Below, in pieces: positions 24,286-39,200 of a stretch of DNA of 64,000 nucleotides (within the stretch, counting starts at the first letter, position 1; each line of letters opens with the position of its first letter). Source of the DNA: Taenia hydatigena (taxonomy: Eukaryota > Platyhelminthes > Cestoda > Cyclophyllidea > Taeniidae); contig JADWOT020000003.1 of the NCBI GenBank assembly GCA_036345935.2, positions 12,126,524 through 12,190,523 on the forward strand, given 5' to 3'. A model generated the notes under the pieces. That model was not told the origin of the DNA and searched no databases. It was given only the letters and a program-made list of their open reading frames with translations. Both the position numbers and the translations under genes were made by a program.

Positions 24286-27200
24286 GTTTTTTGCTGATGA
24301 GACAGGGTCTACATTTAAGCGACCACTTCGAGGAAACTGCAGTACTTTCGTGCCACTTCTTTTTACTGGTCTGTGACTCTCTCTACCCAAACCACAGTCA
24401 CCTTGACCCTCTCTGCTCAAATAAACTTTAAGGCGGTGGGTTTACTTTAAAAGCGTGGAAGATTTCCTAGCTACTCGTTCAGATCTGCTGGTAGGCTGGA
24501 TACAGCGGTCAGTATTTTCAGTTAGCAAGGTCCGCGAACGATGCGAAAGCATTAATAGCTCAAAGTGATCAGAATACCTATCCAAGTGAAAAAGACTTGT
24601 AGCAACTACTTATTCCTGGGATGCATAGCCTCCTGCCAGTCTCAAAAAAATAGCAACGCTTCCAAGTATCAACCACGTGCTTAACTTATAAAGGTTCCAT
24701 GCGAGCTGACAATAAAACGTGAATAATTCCAACCCGATTCGTGACAAGTACGCATCTGATGCACCAAAGGAATGGGTCGGAGTGACCGACTACTTATCGA
24801 GGAGAAATAAGACAGGATGATGGGCAGATGCTTGAATCCGTGATTAATGATCTAGTAAATAAGTGCTAAATAAATGAGTAAGTCGAGACGAAAAAGCACA
24901 AGTGGGTGGATAAAAACGAGACTGAAGATTATTTTGCAAGATGGGCAGCTAGATGGGGGACCTACGAAAGCAAACAAAACTGGCAAGACAAAAGTCGCGA
25001 TCCAGTGTCTGCAAGTCAGTCAGTCTTTCCTAACTCGGCGGCGTTGGCCTACAACCGGTTGAGATCCTACTTCAATTTAGTAAACTCTACTTTTATAGCC
25101 ATCGAGACAGCTCGAATGATGGCAGTTGACTCCACTTGCTTGCAGTCGACTGTCTTTAGCCCCTTCGGCACAAGGAGCTACGAATTTCTCATGTGTTGCG
25201 TGCTAGCATTTAGCAGTGTCTTTACCTCAGCTTTTTTGGTATTGGTTACCGTGGTGTAGAAAAGACACCTGCCCCGAGGAGTATGCATTGCTAGTTCAGC
25301 CTTCAACCGCTCCTAAGTCTCACATGCTCATGTAGTTTTCCACCAATTCTACTTGTGTTTTAGCCTTTCATCCGGTTTTATTCGCCTTCCAACCCCTCTA
25401 GAAATGTAGAAATCTTACATAAGTAAACAAGATAGTAGCTAGATCAAAGAATGCGCGGATGGATAAATTATTCGGCTGATGATTGGATAGACTAAGCGAT
25501 ATAGCTTAGGATTTTTGTTAACTAAAGAACAGATTTTCTACAACAGTTTGCGGAACTCAAAGGATGGCACCCTTCTCAATGACCTGGAAAAAATAATTGG
25601 AAACCCCAAATGGAGGCTGAAATAATCCGGTAGGGGCTAGACAATGAATTAAGACGGATACCTAGTGAGTAGACTTTGCTTCTGAACGGGCCTCTCAAAA
25701 GTGGCATACTTATCATAGCGCATTCCAAAAAATTGTCTGTAGCGCCAGTCACATAGCTTTAATCACCAAAAAAGTGTTCCGTTGTATCCATCTTTACTAA
25801 AAGTCACCTCAACAGAATTAATTAGCAGCACGATTAAAGCTTTTTCCATTTCATTCAAAACAACGCAGCGACAAGAAAACTGAGCTAAAGAAACGACCAG
25901 CTAGTGCTGCAGAAATAATAGCGTTTCTGACTTATCTTTTTGGTGGTGGGTGGGTTCAATAAAAATCGAAGACTAGCTACTTCAGCCATAACTTTGGCAA
26001 AGTCAAGAGGAAGTGTAAATTTAACCAGCCATCAGAAACGCTTTTTAGCATTTGTGCCTGATGATTGTTTGGGCAAAATAAGGTGGTGTTCAAGTGACCA
26101 CGAATCATCCCTACAACTCCTGCTAAATTTTGGGCCCTTGATTTGTAACTTACTGAAATGCAACACGCATTTTGATGAATACCGTTCATTGTTGGTCAAA
26201 ATAACACACCCTTAGAAGATGTTTACCTTTTTGTGTGCAGGTTGATTATGATGATGCTTCATGCTCAGAATTGGTCTCAGATCCAAAAAATTATCGAATT
26301 TGTTCAATGTAATACCGCTTGCATTAAGGCTTTTGGGCAAACTCGTCCGATGAGGAGGAACAGAAACGTCTAAAAATGCAACCTCCAGGTTGGCAATGTC
26401 TTTACTGAACTAGTGTTTAGGCACTCTTAGATGGAAATCAAAGGATAGAGACAGAAATGCGAAACAGGTGATGAGACTAAATCGATCATCAATCGTTCGC
26501 CAACTGGAAGAAAGTCATTGTGCTGGGACTTTTGCCGTTTTGCACTTAAACAGGATTGAACCACAAAAGTAAGTGAATGAGCTCGTATTAGTCACCATCA
26601 CCAACATCACCACCATTCTGCACTTAAGCGTCACCTTTGGGAATGGCTTTCTTCTCCCTTTATGAGCATTCTATATTGAATCCTGGCCGTCAGACAATTT
26701 GAATACACTATTATTTTCTCCATTATCAAAGTAGTTTGTTTTATATTTTTGCATCAATTCGCTACTCGTAAATGGACGTAGCACTTTGCTTTCTTTTCTA
26801 TTTTATTTTTTGACCTATTATTATTATCAACTGAAGCCGCTATCACGTTAATGGTGTGGTTGCTTAATACGTAGTGCTTCCAATTTATTCTCTGTGGCGT
26901 TGATTCCCCTCCTTGTAGTCCTTTTTAATGGCTTGATGTCTGACTGTTCCTTCTCCCTGTTAACTTGAAAACTATCATTATTATCACTAAGAAATTGCCT
27001 AAACCAGCTGTATGGTTCTCTTATTTTCTAAATATTTCCTGATCATGATTAAGCTGGTCAATGGATTTTATCCTAACTTTTAGTAGATTCGGCTCAAGTG
27101 ATTCCTAGTTCTTTAAAATCTCAAATGTATATGACTAAGAGGTTAAGCTGCTTAGTCCTCATTTTTCCCAATTAATACTAAGGTTTGCATGCTAATAACC

Positions 27201-30200
27201 GAGTAAGAAGGGATTTCTGCTGTTTGTTATTTTAGTCCATTACCAGACGACACTTTGTTCTTTGAAGAATATTATCCATTCTTAAGTTCCATGGCAAAGC
27301 TTTTGTTTCTTAGAAGAACAACTAATTATAAGAGCGACTATACAGAGAAACAGAGTCCCTCTCGTCGCTGTGGCTTACAAAAATGGCAGAGATTAAGCCA
27401 CCCACAGGCTCTGGATAGGATATTAGGGTTCTCGCACTTCGCGTCCGCCTCATAGCCACAAAACTAAGTGGGTTAATTCGTTTTCTCAGATGGTAATCTG
27501 TGTACTTAAGGCACCTGGAGAAGTTTCTCAGATCATGAAGTAGAGATTTAGAACTTTTCTCACTCGTGTGGGAGATTTTGCCTCCGCAGCAGGTATTTCA
27601 GTCCATTTTTGACAGTGCGTTATCATTTGCCTCATTTTCCTTCCCAAGTTTTGTAAGTCAATCAATGCAACGCAGTTGTAATCTATGAAAGTAATTAAGT
27701 GGTGTTTCGAATACCGCTAGGGCTCTAGCTGTTTCCCCATGAAGACGTTATACCTCCTCTTTCTTACATTTAACGGTGGCCTCAAACTACTTGTTACCAT
27801 TCTGAGATGATTACTCCATTTACTTTTTGTCGATTTTAGGAGCTGGCATAATTTTGGTCTTTTTATCATGAAAATGTTGATTGGCTGCCATCGCGTTGCT
27901 AAGAGGCTAATCAATCCGTGTCTCCATATATTTGTCTGCAACTGGTATTCGCCTTTTAATCTTTTTAGCTGGACTAAGTGTTTAGTCAAAAACAGGTTTA
28001 ATCTAGACAGCCTTGTATTGATATCACAGACTATTACAGATTTTGCGACAACCACACTAATCCACCTTATCTATCCCTCCACTTAAGCGTTTTGGGTAAG
28101 AAGGCGGAGGAGATGAAAGGCCGCTTTATTTTTACTCCCACTATTATGGACTTTCAAACATTTTGAGTTGCAATGGATGATTATGGGCTCCTATAACAAA
28201 AAATTAGTTACCATGAAATTCTTTCTTACCTGAGGAGAGATAAAGTTATTGTTCTTCATCTATGGTTTAACAAATTTTTAGGTTTTTGGAGTGGCTAATG
28301 GCTATAACTTGATGTATCAATCTAAGGTGGAACATTAGTGAATTCGCACATCTTGTAGTAAGCTTTTCGTGCAAATGCATTTTAGTTCTTGCTAATTCTG
28401 GGATTAAACGAGTCGGCATACAGTCACTGCAGGCAAAATGAACAATGCGATGGCATGTAACCTCTAATGTATCAAACTGAATTAACAGCTGCGGCTGGCC
28501 TACTGTGCACGTAAATGGAGCCAAACTTGACCTATTTGGGATAAAACGTCTTCATTCATAGCAGTTTAGCTGGTTTTAATCTTCGAGAATACGGCAAGGG
28601 TTTCGCATTCACGCCTTTTTAGTGATTGTCTCAAAAAAGTACGAGTCATCGACTCGCCTTCTTAGCTCTGCTTGTTTATTGTGCAACTAGCACAAATCGG
28701 GTCCTTTTTTCTTTCCATGAGATTCAAGATATCACGTACGAGGAGGTAGAGTGAAGTCGGTTGTTAAGCATGTCGGTTCGACAGAGTTATGACAATAACC
28801 GCTTTGAGGAAGCATCACTATCAAATTTATCTCAACCGACTTTACGCGGGTATGCTGTTTTTCACTCACTGCATTTAACAACTTTATAGTTGCTTACTGC
28901 TGTTACTTTGCAAGCATTCTATCAAAAACTGGCTCTTACTTCCGTTCGCCGAATTCCGAACAACTTCTCTTTTCTGTGGTTGAGTGCAGCCGGCTACCCA
29001 TTAATTTTTGATTAGCACAACCAGAACCAGGCTTGCTTGGTTCAGCGTAACCATTTTATTACGCAGTGTAAGGGAGCAAAACTTCTGTCCATTGCTGTGC
29101 TGAGTTTAGGCGCTTCAAAAGATATCACTGCATTAGGTAGCAAAAGAAACCCACTTTTTCATCTGACAAGCATGGCATGTAAAATAACATAAGGCGAATT
29201 TCTTTTTGCAGGATAATGAAGCACAGGATGAACTTGCTCGCATGGGGTAGCTTTGTGTGCCAAACAACCTTAAACTACATGCACATACATAAAACAGCTT
29301 TTAACCCGGCGTATTACAAATGCGTCAGGTCAATGAAGGGGAAATTGTGCTGTTTGTTGGTGCCAATTGGACAAATTGAGCACTTAAGGATTGAACTGCG
29401 GTGATCAACTTTACTTAAGAATGTTATTCCAGTCATTTCATCTTGAAAAGATTGCATACAAAGGTGAAGTGCATTAAACCAAAATGCTGAAACAAAAGAG
29501 GGTAGATAACACTGACGAAGCTATAGTAACGTAGGTGATATTGAAGGCCAATGCAGCACCTCAAGTAGGGTTGACACTTTTGAGTATTTTTTGAAATAAA
29601 TTTTAAGTGCCCGCTCACATGGGTAAAATGAGGTAAACATCATCTAAGGTCAGTCAGAACTCAACAAAAATCTCCTCTTATGCAAAGCTTGCTTTCAGCA
29701 ATAAAGATCACCCATTATTAATCGACTTATTTACACTCGTATATTTGTTCCTATTTCCGGTTTCCTTACGTTGCTTAATTAATTTAGAGCATCAAATATT
29801 TTGCAACAATAGCCAATAATTTTATCTAGTAATCACCATTTGATTGCAAAAAATAATTACACACCGGTTTTTTAATCACTAGACTATTACGCTTAAAAAA
29901 TTATATCAATTCACTTCAACTATTAATAGCCTAATTCACAAGCGTATACATCGGCGGAGTTTAATAAATGTATTACATATGACATCAGTATGGTAGTCAC
30001 TGCAACTGCGGTCTCAAATCAGCCTTCTGACCACGTAAATGACGTAAGCATGTTAAGCAAAGCTGTTTTGGCCAAAATATTGCTAAAAAAATTTAACGTG
30101 GAAATACCGCATATTTTACGCTAAGTAGTTTTTCGTGCCTACAAACCAACAGACAGCAAATATGACAATTTCGCCCAATTAATCAATAAATGACCATTGC

Positions 30201-33200
30201 AAACGCACAAAGGGAACAGACAAAGTGTCAAAAACAGATTTTTGAATAAAGCAAATCTTTGAAAAATGGCCTTATTCCTATCATCACTCTAACTGCATTG
30301 ATTTGGTTTACACAGACTGACCTCAAATATCCCGCCTAATGTTATGATTGGTCTGAAGTGGTTAATAAAATGTCAATCAACGGTAAAAATTATGTTGACC
30401 CGCTCCAATGTAAAATGCCTTTAAGCATCTATTTTTGTCTAGGCATTATTGTAGTGTTTGAAGGTGAGATAAGTGCATTGGCTTTGCAAGATTCGCTTCA
30501 AAGCGTGATTCATATTCTAGCAACCAAACGCTTTAAGAACTTCGTACGATTGGCTTGTTTCATGATTTCTTGCAGCCCTCCAAAGTTTACTTCATGACAA
30601 AATCAAGTAAGAAAGGCCAGCGCTTTATCTGCTTCTCACATCCGTTTTAGTGGCTTATTTTTAACTCGTTTTGCTATAAAGTGCATATGGGATTCAGAAA
30701 ACAATGAACTTCGTCAAGCTGCTGCTTATAAATCTGTCCATCCAACGGCTATCCTACGCAAATCTCATATTCAAGTCAGTTGTAGTGAGAACAAGAGTAA
30801 ATGATAAATGGCTGCTATGCAGCAGTGAAGTTGCACGTGCTTAATGACCAAATGCAGTACGCAATGCTTGTTTGAAAGCTTGTCATTCAAATCGATGACT
30901 GAAAGTAGGCAACCCATAGAATTTGCACACTCATTTATCACTGATGAAGCCAGAAACGGTACTTTGAGCCAAAATCAGGCAGCTTATACGCCGGGTGAAA
31001 TCCTAAATGCCATTTAAACATCTGCTCTCGAAACGTAAGGAGTAGCACACGGCTCCAATTTAATGCCGTTTTGGGTCGAACAATGTGTGCAATGATAAAA
31101 ATGTATATGAATTATAACAGATGATTACTTTTAAGATTATGCAATCAAGCACAAGTGATATACGCTGGCGGACCAAATTGCAAGCTACTAATGGCAGTCG
31201 GTCATCAGTTCGCAATAATGAGCGGCATCCGCTGTTGAGCAATGCGGTCTTTGCCAGCTATTCCAATAAAATATTAAGAAAATGAATATTAATTTAATTA
31301 AATACCTTGCATCATGGCAATCTTTAAAAAAAATTTCGCTTATGGTACATCACACTGAAGTACAACCTTACGTATAGACGGATACTTGCACATAATAATC
31401 GAATATTCCGTTGACAAATGCGTCTCATTAACCCACTTAGTAGCAATGTTTACACAATCCTTTATAAAAACATGAGCCTATATCATATGGGACACGTTAT
31501 TTTATCATTCGACTTATTTGCTGCTCGTAGTTTGCCAAAATAAAACTTTTCTTTTAGTTTTCGAATAATATTTTAAGTAACTTAAGAATGGTGCTTTGCG
31601 CAATGAATGGCGTTCTAGACATAGCAAAGTTGCTTTTAAAAAATTGCAAAACATTTCGTACTAACGACCCATTTCAAGTGGGAGACATATATTTCAATAA
31701 ACAAATTTCTACGGAAGTTGTGGTGAGAACTGCACTCTGAGTGGGCAAGAAGATTATTGTGTTTTCTTATTGTTTACTTATTATCTTCTTTATTGATAGG
31801 CGTTATTCATTGCTTGACTAAGGCTAAAGTAGAAAACAGTAAGGTTTATCTTGCCCTCCATTACCTAAGAGGGATGTCAGTGAAAGAGCCTGCAGGCTTG
31901 GTTGAGACAAATTCGATATGCAGATTTGTGCATGCAAATGGTCATGGGGTTAGGCGAGTTCAGAGAAATATGGCAAATGTGATCCACTTTGCATCATACT
32001 GCGATTTCCCTTCTCAATTATCAATACATGCAAGATAGGCCAATGCGGACCCTGTAACTATAAACTGCAAGTCGAATACATTTTGCCACCCGTTAATTTT
32101 AATCGCAAATTGCTTAAACTGTACATTCAGCCTATTTTAAATGTGAAGTTTCCATGACCCGTACACACGTATTCTGGTACTAGAGATTAGCGATCACACA
32201 TATTTGATCAAAAGAATCAGCTGTTGCATCGTTTCACGCGGATCGCCTTAATTAATTTAGGACTGACGAACTTTTCCGTAGGACCATAACATATACAACT
32301 CCGTGGATACGATAGTATCCTTTGACACGCAATTTCATCAGCAAATGTTCCGAACCGTTTGCGAGTGATCAAAGATTGAAATGAATATAATTTTAAGATC
32401 GACTGGCAAGAACAACAAAACTGCAAGCGATCGAAGTGTGGATGAATGCATAAAATGAGTCATTAAAGTTTGGTAGTAGCTGATGCATTCACTTTTATAT
32501 AAATTAATCATCCAGTGTTAAAAACTTGATAGAGACGCGCATCAGAACCATACAGATGGTAAGAACAAAGAATGTTATGATCGTTGCTTTAAAGATTAAT
32601 AATTTTGGCAATGCCTCTAGGCTACTGGCAGTAAAAGAGCCGAAATAGGCATTTCAATAGCGTTAATGCTGAGACTTTGAATAGGTAAGAATGTGAGCAT
32701 TTTTAATGTTTATTTGATGCACTGAGGTTTATGGCGGCACTTTCAACCTCTTCAGTAATGCTCTGCAAGGCACTGTGCGTCAAAAGCTACTTTTCTGTTG
32801 TCACAAAGGCGATCTAGCAGCACCTTGTAATTTTGAGTGCAATCGTACTTTTATCATACTTTATCTCTTAAACAGCACAAAAATTGTGGCTGTTGGTGAC
32901 GAGTTGGTACATGTGACCCTGAAACAAGCGGCAGAGTTATGCAGTCACCTGATCGCGATTAATTGAATGAGCCCTCATGTGACAACGGTCTGTCAGTTTC
33001 ACGGTTCTCTGCTACTATTTGTCAAACTGAATGGAGAATGGGAGGAGAGGGTATAATGAGTCTCTACATCCAAGCTATCTATCCATGTTCTAAGAACACA
33101 GCGGCCGGGCACACTAAAAAAACCGTCGTATAGATCGGGCGAGCGCACTGCCATCTTAAGGCCCTGCTCGAATTAGACTTTTGCTGCGCTTTTTGTGTGA

Positions 33201-36200
33201 CATCGTCAGTAAATAGACATTAAAATAAGCAAAAGTCTTAAACAAATTTAACTTTCTTCAGCTCTTAAAAGGAGACTTGGATTAATTTCGTTAGGCAAAA
33301 TCGAGTAGAGAGTCCGAGAAACCTAACTAGATATTCAAATTTATGTCTGAAACAAAGTGAATTTGAATAAAAAATGAACTCCTTAGCATAAGTGGATACA
33401 TTTGGACAAGCTTAGCTTATATTTGACAATTAAAGATTTAATAATAAAATGCTCAAGAAGTGCTGGTGCCGTGATTATTTGCAGCCAAATATAAATACGG
33501 TTATCGCTTCGCCTTGCAAGTTGACCTCCTGCAAAGTAATGAAGAATAACTTTCCTTAAATCTATTCTTAGAATTATGAGACAATTAGATGCAAAGTTTA
33601 TTAAAGATTCCATATTTTGTGTGTATAGTCCCCCTTCCTAGTTTAAAGTATGCTAGCAAAGCTTGGTTTGTTGTCGCAGAATGTATCAAAGCAGTGGTAC
33701 AATTCTTTAATCAAACAAGGTATTGCGCATATTTGTAACTGTCGTCAGTAAACAATAAAGTTCGCAACTCTTGTTAGTGGTGCATTTTTTAAATGGGTTC
33801 TCTTCGAAAAAAGGATACAGACATTTGGTGAGGTTCCTAAACCTTCGCTCCACATGTACAGTTTTAACAGAAAATTTAGGCAACTTTTAAAAATAGATGT
33901 CAAACCTTCCATGGTCTCAGCTGAGCGCGAGCAATTGTATACAGCCCATATTACACTGTACGAACGATCCTTAGCGCTGTTTGACAACAAGATTTGTGAA
34001 TGAATCATAAGGCTTACAAAGTTTCCCACAAAAATTAATGTAATTTGGAGAATTGTCCTTTTGATCTGCTTTCCAGAATAGTGATGCTCCTCCTGTGCTC
34101 ATACCAAGATACGTGCTTTTTCTTTGGGGAATTAAGTTCAAATAAGATTCCTCCGTTTCCTCAAGAACATATTCTGGAGGAGCATACAGATATCGAGAAA
34201 GCAAGCCAAATGGTGCTCATTACAAGCGATAATGCAGAAGATTTCATTATTTATTTAACAATGAGGCCGAAAGGGTAGTCATTAGATGGTGGCAGTAATT
34301 TTGAGCTTTTGGGTCACGTGCACATCTCAGAGGGACCGACGAAGAACGAAGATGGAAAAATATGAATGGTTTTAGAAATGGAGCTTACAGATTGTCATCC
34401 GCTTTTAATCAAACCGAAAATGATTCGAGTGAGGTTTTATTTATTGCAACTTATAAGTAGCAAGGTAACAATGAATAACGGTAGTGTTTTGTTACTTAGA
34501 AAGAAATTGAGAATATAGAAGCACAGGGAAGTCTTAGAATCGTGATTCACTGCTTAAAAATCGATTTGATTGTAACAGTGTGCATGTTTTACGTAATGCA
34601 CCTGATGTTTTTTGGCTGACAAGTGAATGCTAGTTTGGCGTCCGCATAGCACTTCCCTTAAGAAATATTTGCCCTTAGGTGTTTTATGTGTAGGTATGAG
34701 GGCTTTGAATCCCGCAATGAATTCCTGTAAAAGGCAAACGCTTGCGCAGTCTAAAACTGAGCATATGCGTTATACTTGGTTCGGGTCCTTTGGAGAAACT
34801 TACCAAAAACCAGGCAGCCTATGCCCATCAGAACTTGGTGATGCGCTAAAAGATTATTGGACTAACTTCTATTGTTATTACCACTTCTTTGGGAGGGACT
34901 GTGAGCAGTTTGCCTTAAAATCAACAAAACCATTTATATTTGAAGGAATATTTAATGGTAATTTTTTGTGCTTGACGATGCTGCTTTGACCTTTAGGTGA
35001 GCAGGGCAATGAATCTAATAGATGATTATAGCTTGACACAAAATGTGTTTATGCCCACTAAAACGAAAAATGACGTGACTCTACAAACCAGCATGATTTA
35101 CATGCGCTTGCCTGCATTAATTGGTAAAACGGCCATTGGCTGACCCTGTTTAGACCTTAAACCTTTCTGTTAAAGTAAACAAAAGATGAAAGCTGATAAA
35201 AGAGACCTATTGTTGCCTTTTAAGAACTTTTAGTGACGTAAATGTTGCATTGAGTCTTAACTCGATGCCGTTTGGTTTTGCTCTCATTGCTCAAATATTA
35301 TTTGGATTATTTGGAAACTCAAATAGGGAGGTTTTATTACCGGTATTTGACGCCAATTTTGGATTCGCATCTAGCCAAATGTCCTTTTCGAATGTCTAAC
35401 TTCGTTAATGTTATGATTTTTTCCTAGAAGAAAGTTCATTCTTTTTTATTAAACATAATATCTGATTATCAAGCCTATTTTGATGCTCAAGATGTATTGC
35501 ATAGGGTGTTTTTCGTTGGGTTAATACCTGTTTCCTATGCCGCTAGCAGCACTACGGAATGCACCGCCTTGATAAAAAGTGCGTCTTTGTGCCTGTGTTG
35601 CCTGCCAATAATGTGAACAAAATATTAAGTGGCAGTTCGAGCTTGTAAAATAATCCCAAAATACTTGACTTCACACGAAAAGTATCTTTGATTCGGTTGT
35701 CTCTAGAACATAGTTTGTCATCCATTTCTCGATGCGTGACATTTACAAACAGATTATTTAAACAGATCTAGGTCCCAAAACCAAAAATATAACGCCCCTT
35801 TTTCCTATATACGCTCTTATTCCTGCGACGATTCATCGTATTTTTGGACTAGGTTCCGTAGTATATTTTGCCTTAAGCATTGAAACAATGATGCCACGCT
35901 CTATGGACAGTTTTCAATAGACTTATACAATTCTTATCTTTTCGCAAAGCAATACCTATATTCCAGCAATCTTGTGGAATCCAGGTCCTTGTTATTTATC
36001 TGATTAAGACCTTATAGGTCTTTGCGAAACTGTATAGGCTCTGTTTTGTTTTTACCTTTCGTTATAATTAAGGGCTTCATAGTGCTCTGCATTTAGCTTT
36101 ATACGATCCGCTGTGTACCTAATGCTAAAAATACTTTCCGAACTCCCCACATCACCCCCCTAATTTTTTATGCAGAACCACTTTATGCATAATTTAGGTT

Positions 36201-39200
36201 TCCTTTAAACCGAAACAATCTGCTCTTGGTTTCTTTGAAACCATAATGAACGACTTCTATCGCTTTCAATATATGATTAACACGAGGACACAGAATGCTT
36301 TATGCCGTCGTGCTTTCATATTAGACACACCCATTGCAACTTATCGAGTTATTCAGCTTATAGAGCAAATCGAAATTTTTACTCTGTTAATGAGAGATAA
36401 AACTTGCTTATCCTTTCTTAATGTTTGACATTTTAGATGTCCAAAGGCCAGTTGGTCGCCGAACACATTAAAATAATGCTCTCATTCCCTTACCTTGCCT
36501 GACCACCCCTGTCCAACAGATGCTTGTACCAATTATGCTGAGCTTTATTTACAAACCCAGAAGGCCACCACCAATTGTCATTGTAAAGGTTGGTTAAATT
36601 TATCCATTCAATATCTCTTTCGAAATTTCCGCAAGCCTTTGGAACCCATGGTTTAGGAAAGCCTCAAATCATTTCGATGTTTTAGCGGTACAGCGAATCG
36701 TTTCTGCCATCATGACTCGTGTCATTATGCAAAAGACTCTTCAAAATGGTAGGAAAGTGATTTCACAGGAAATGAGTAATTGATAACAGTAAGTTAGAGG
36801 GGATATAAATAAGGACATACGTTTCGCGAAGGTGCTAGCTTGGATTGTATCGGTAGTGACGCGAGTGCTAACAAGACTAATGTTGCAAAGCAATCCTAAA
36901 GATTTGAACGTGCTCCAGATAAATAGCAAATAAAGAACGAGTTTAGCTCAAAAACCCAAACAAATCATTAAACACCAACCGTTGCTAAAATTGTAACTCT
37001 CTTTTGCTAAATTTAAAAACCTTCGGCGCTTATAGCATCACTATGCTAGCTCACCAGCACCACCATTAACTAACCCTCATAATTTTACGTCATACGCTAA
37101 TCGATTTCCGTCAATTAATTTTGGTTGGCTATAAATTTTTTTAGTCAATATTTGTACCCAATTTGTGCTAACATCGAATTTTTTAGCACTTAGTGGCTTC
37201 ATTCAACGAAAGGCATCTGAAGTAAAATCTGGCGCCGTCCTCTGACTCATCAAGAATAATCAAGAAATTAGCTTTGTAATTCGTTTGCAGTCTAATCACA
37301 TTTTCGTTATATGATCGTTGTGAACACGACTGCAAGAAGGAATGTTTGCGCGCACCGAATTCCTTGTTATCACAAACAAGTGCACTTAGTAATCTCCTAG
37401 GCCAGCGAGCGCAGCCTCACAGCTATACAGAACTAAAGTAAGTAAAGTGCAGTAGTACACAGGTGTGTAATGTCTCAAAGAGGGAGTCAGTGCAAGGAAG
37501 GAACTGAAGCGGGACATGGGTTTTGGTAACAGCACTGCCACAACAAAAGGTGATAAATAGATCGAGAAAAGGAGAATGAGCGTCACAGTAAGAAACTTAG
37601 GGCTTGGCAGGAAAAGCCTTAGTTAATAGCGTTAGAGCAGGCATTTTAGTACAAATCTATCTTTGGGATTTCTGGGCATCCGCGTTGAATATATCAGGGC
37701 ATATTTGGGATGTTATATGCACTAATTCTGATAACACAATTATCCCTCAGGACTTCCGGTACGACTAATTCCAGCGACTTATGGTTTTCCTCTGTATTGA
37801 TTTCCTCTAGAAGAACAAAGTGAGAATCAACAAGCGTATTTAGGTTGCATTTAGAGGCGAATCTGAAGAAATCTGACTTACGCAAGTCCTCATCGACAAA
37901 CAGTCAGACATTGTAGAGTCCTCCAACACGGTATGAGGTTATTACATAGTTGTATGGCGCAACCCAATTTGTACGATTTCGCTCAAACGATCCTCTCAAG
38001 TGCAAATTAGTGCAAATGAAGTCAATTTTCATGTGCCTATCTACAGGTTGGATGGTATGTATATGGATGTTCAAGTAAATAAGTTCAGTTAAGAGCACGA
38101 TTTTTGGAATGGGAGTGAATGACATTAATCAAACCTAGCGAGAATTGTTTGCTCACTCCTATAAATATATGTGTGTACAAGGCTGGACGCGAACATTTAG
38201 CATTTCCTGTTTCGACAGTTACATAGCCTGATTGGGGGAGCATCGGAACTCATTTGTCTCACTATATATTAAAGTAGCACCCCTAGCTTACTTGAAAACT
38301 TGGTTTAACTGCGCAGTCCATACTCTTTGTTAGTGAGGCAAACATGGTCACACTAGTCTTATGACACACAGATCCAAAACACTATGATCGTTTGTAAACT
38401 TTATATGCAAAGCTGTATTTGTAAAGGTTATGAAAGCAAAAGGAACGTAATTATTCTACTATTTTACAACGGTCATTTGTAGTAGCAAACTGCTGTTTAG
38501 AGTTGAATCAGCTTTGCCATAAACTAGAGTCTGTTTATTCGAGTCTGAATTCTATTGAGCTTCAAAGCAGAACACCTACAGACATAAGCCTTGTCCAAGT
38601 ATCCTTTTCACCGATGCACGTGAGCGGAGATAGGAGGCCATACCGTGTGCACACGAGAACGATGGCTAGCCAGTGAACACCGCGGGTAGCTCGTTTTGGT
38701 ATCAGTCAAGGCTATTTTTGGCAATTAACTGAGTGATAACTCTATGAATGGTGTGGAGCAATCAAAACGACTAAAAGGAGTGCGCCTCTTTAAAACTAGT
38801 TGCACACCCCTTCACCAAAATCATGTTTGTTCTAAAATTCCTCTTCTGCGTTGCAACAAATCACCACCCTGATCAATCATGGGATCGGCAAATAACCATG
38901 TGCCCCTTAATTAAGTGGATGTTACAGAAGACGCGTGAAGGTTTGACTGATGATTGTAAATAACAGTGATGTCAAAGAACTCTTTTTGCCAAAAGTTCAT
39001 CACATTTAGGTGATCCAAGCTAATCTTTTTTCTCGAGTTAACATTGTGGCTACGGTGGGACGTGTGGGGTCAAAATTGCTGCAATTTACCTTACGTAATT
39101 GGTTCAATAGGTTTGCACTTTGCAAATGTTATATGTGTGCTCTTCAAAGCATCATGTTCACCTCACAATCCCGCATTACAAAACCTAGTTTTGTAGCGTA

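Noticed and set aside
26242..26310. Good acceptor (TTTTTGTGTGCAG) followed by a protein-like reading
   Set aside because: It ends in a stop after 23 codons with no donor, another frame is equally open, and no neighbouring exon joins in phase.
27236..27455. Acceptor TGTTATTTTAG followed by 73 codons to a stop
   Set aside because: It could be a terminal exon, but no upstream exon with a matching phase-2 donor, no downstream AATAAA and no domain were found. The length is within chance.
28770..28790. GGTTCGACAGAG, resembling a tRNA B box
   Set aside because: No matching A box or acceptor stem could be folded around it. Other B-box-like words (13675 and 45545) failed the same test.
29212..29250. 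Strong acceptor TTTCTTTTTGCAG followed by 12 codons (acidic) and a stop
   Set aside because: It looks like a tiny last exon, but 12 codons carry no statistical weight and no upstream exon could be attached.
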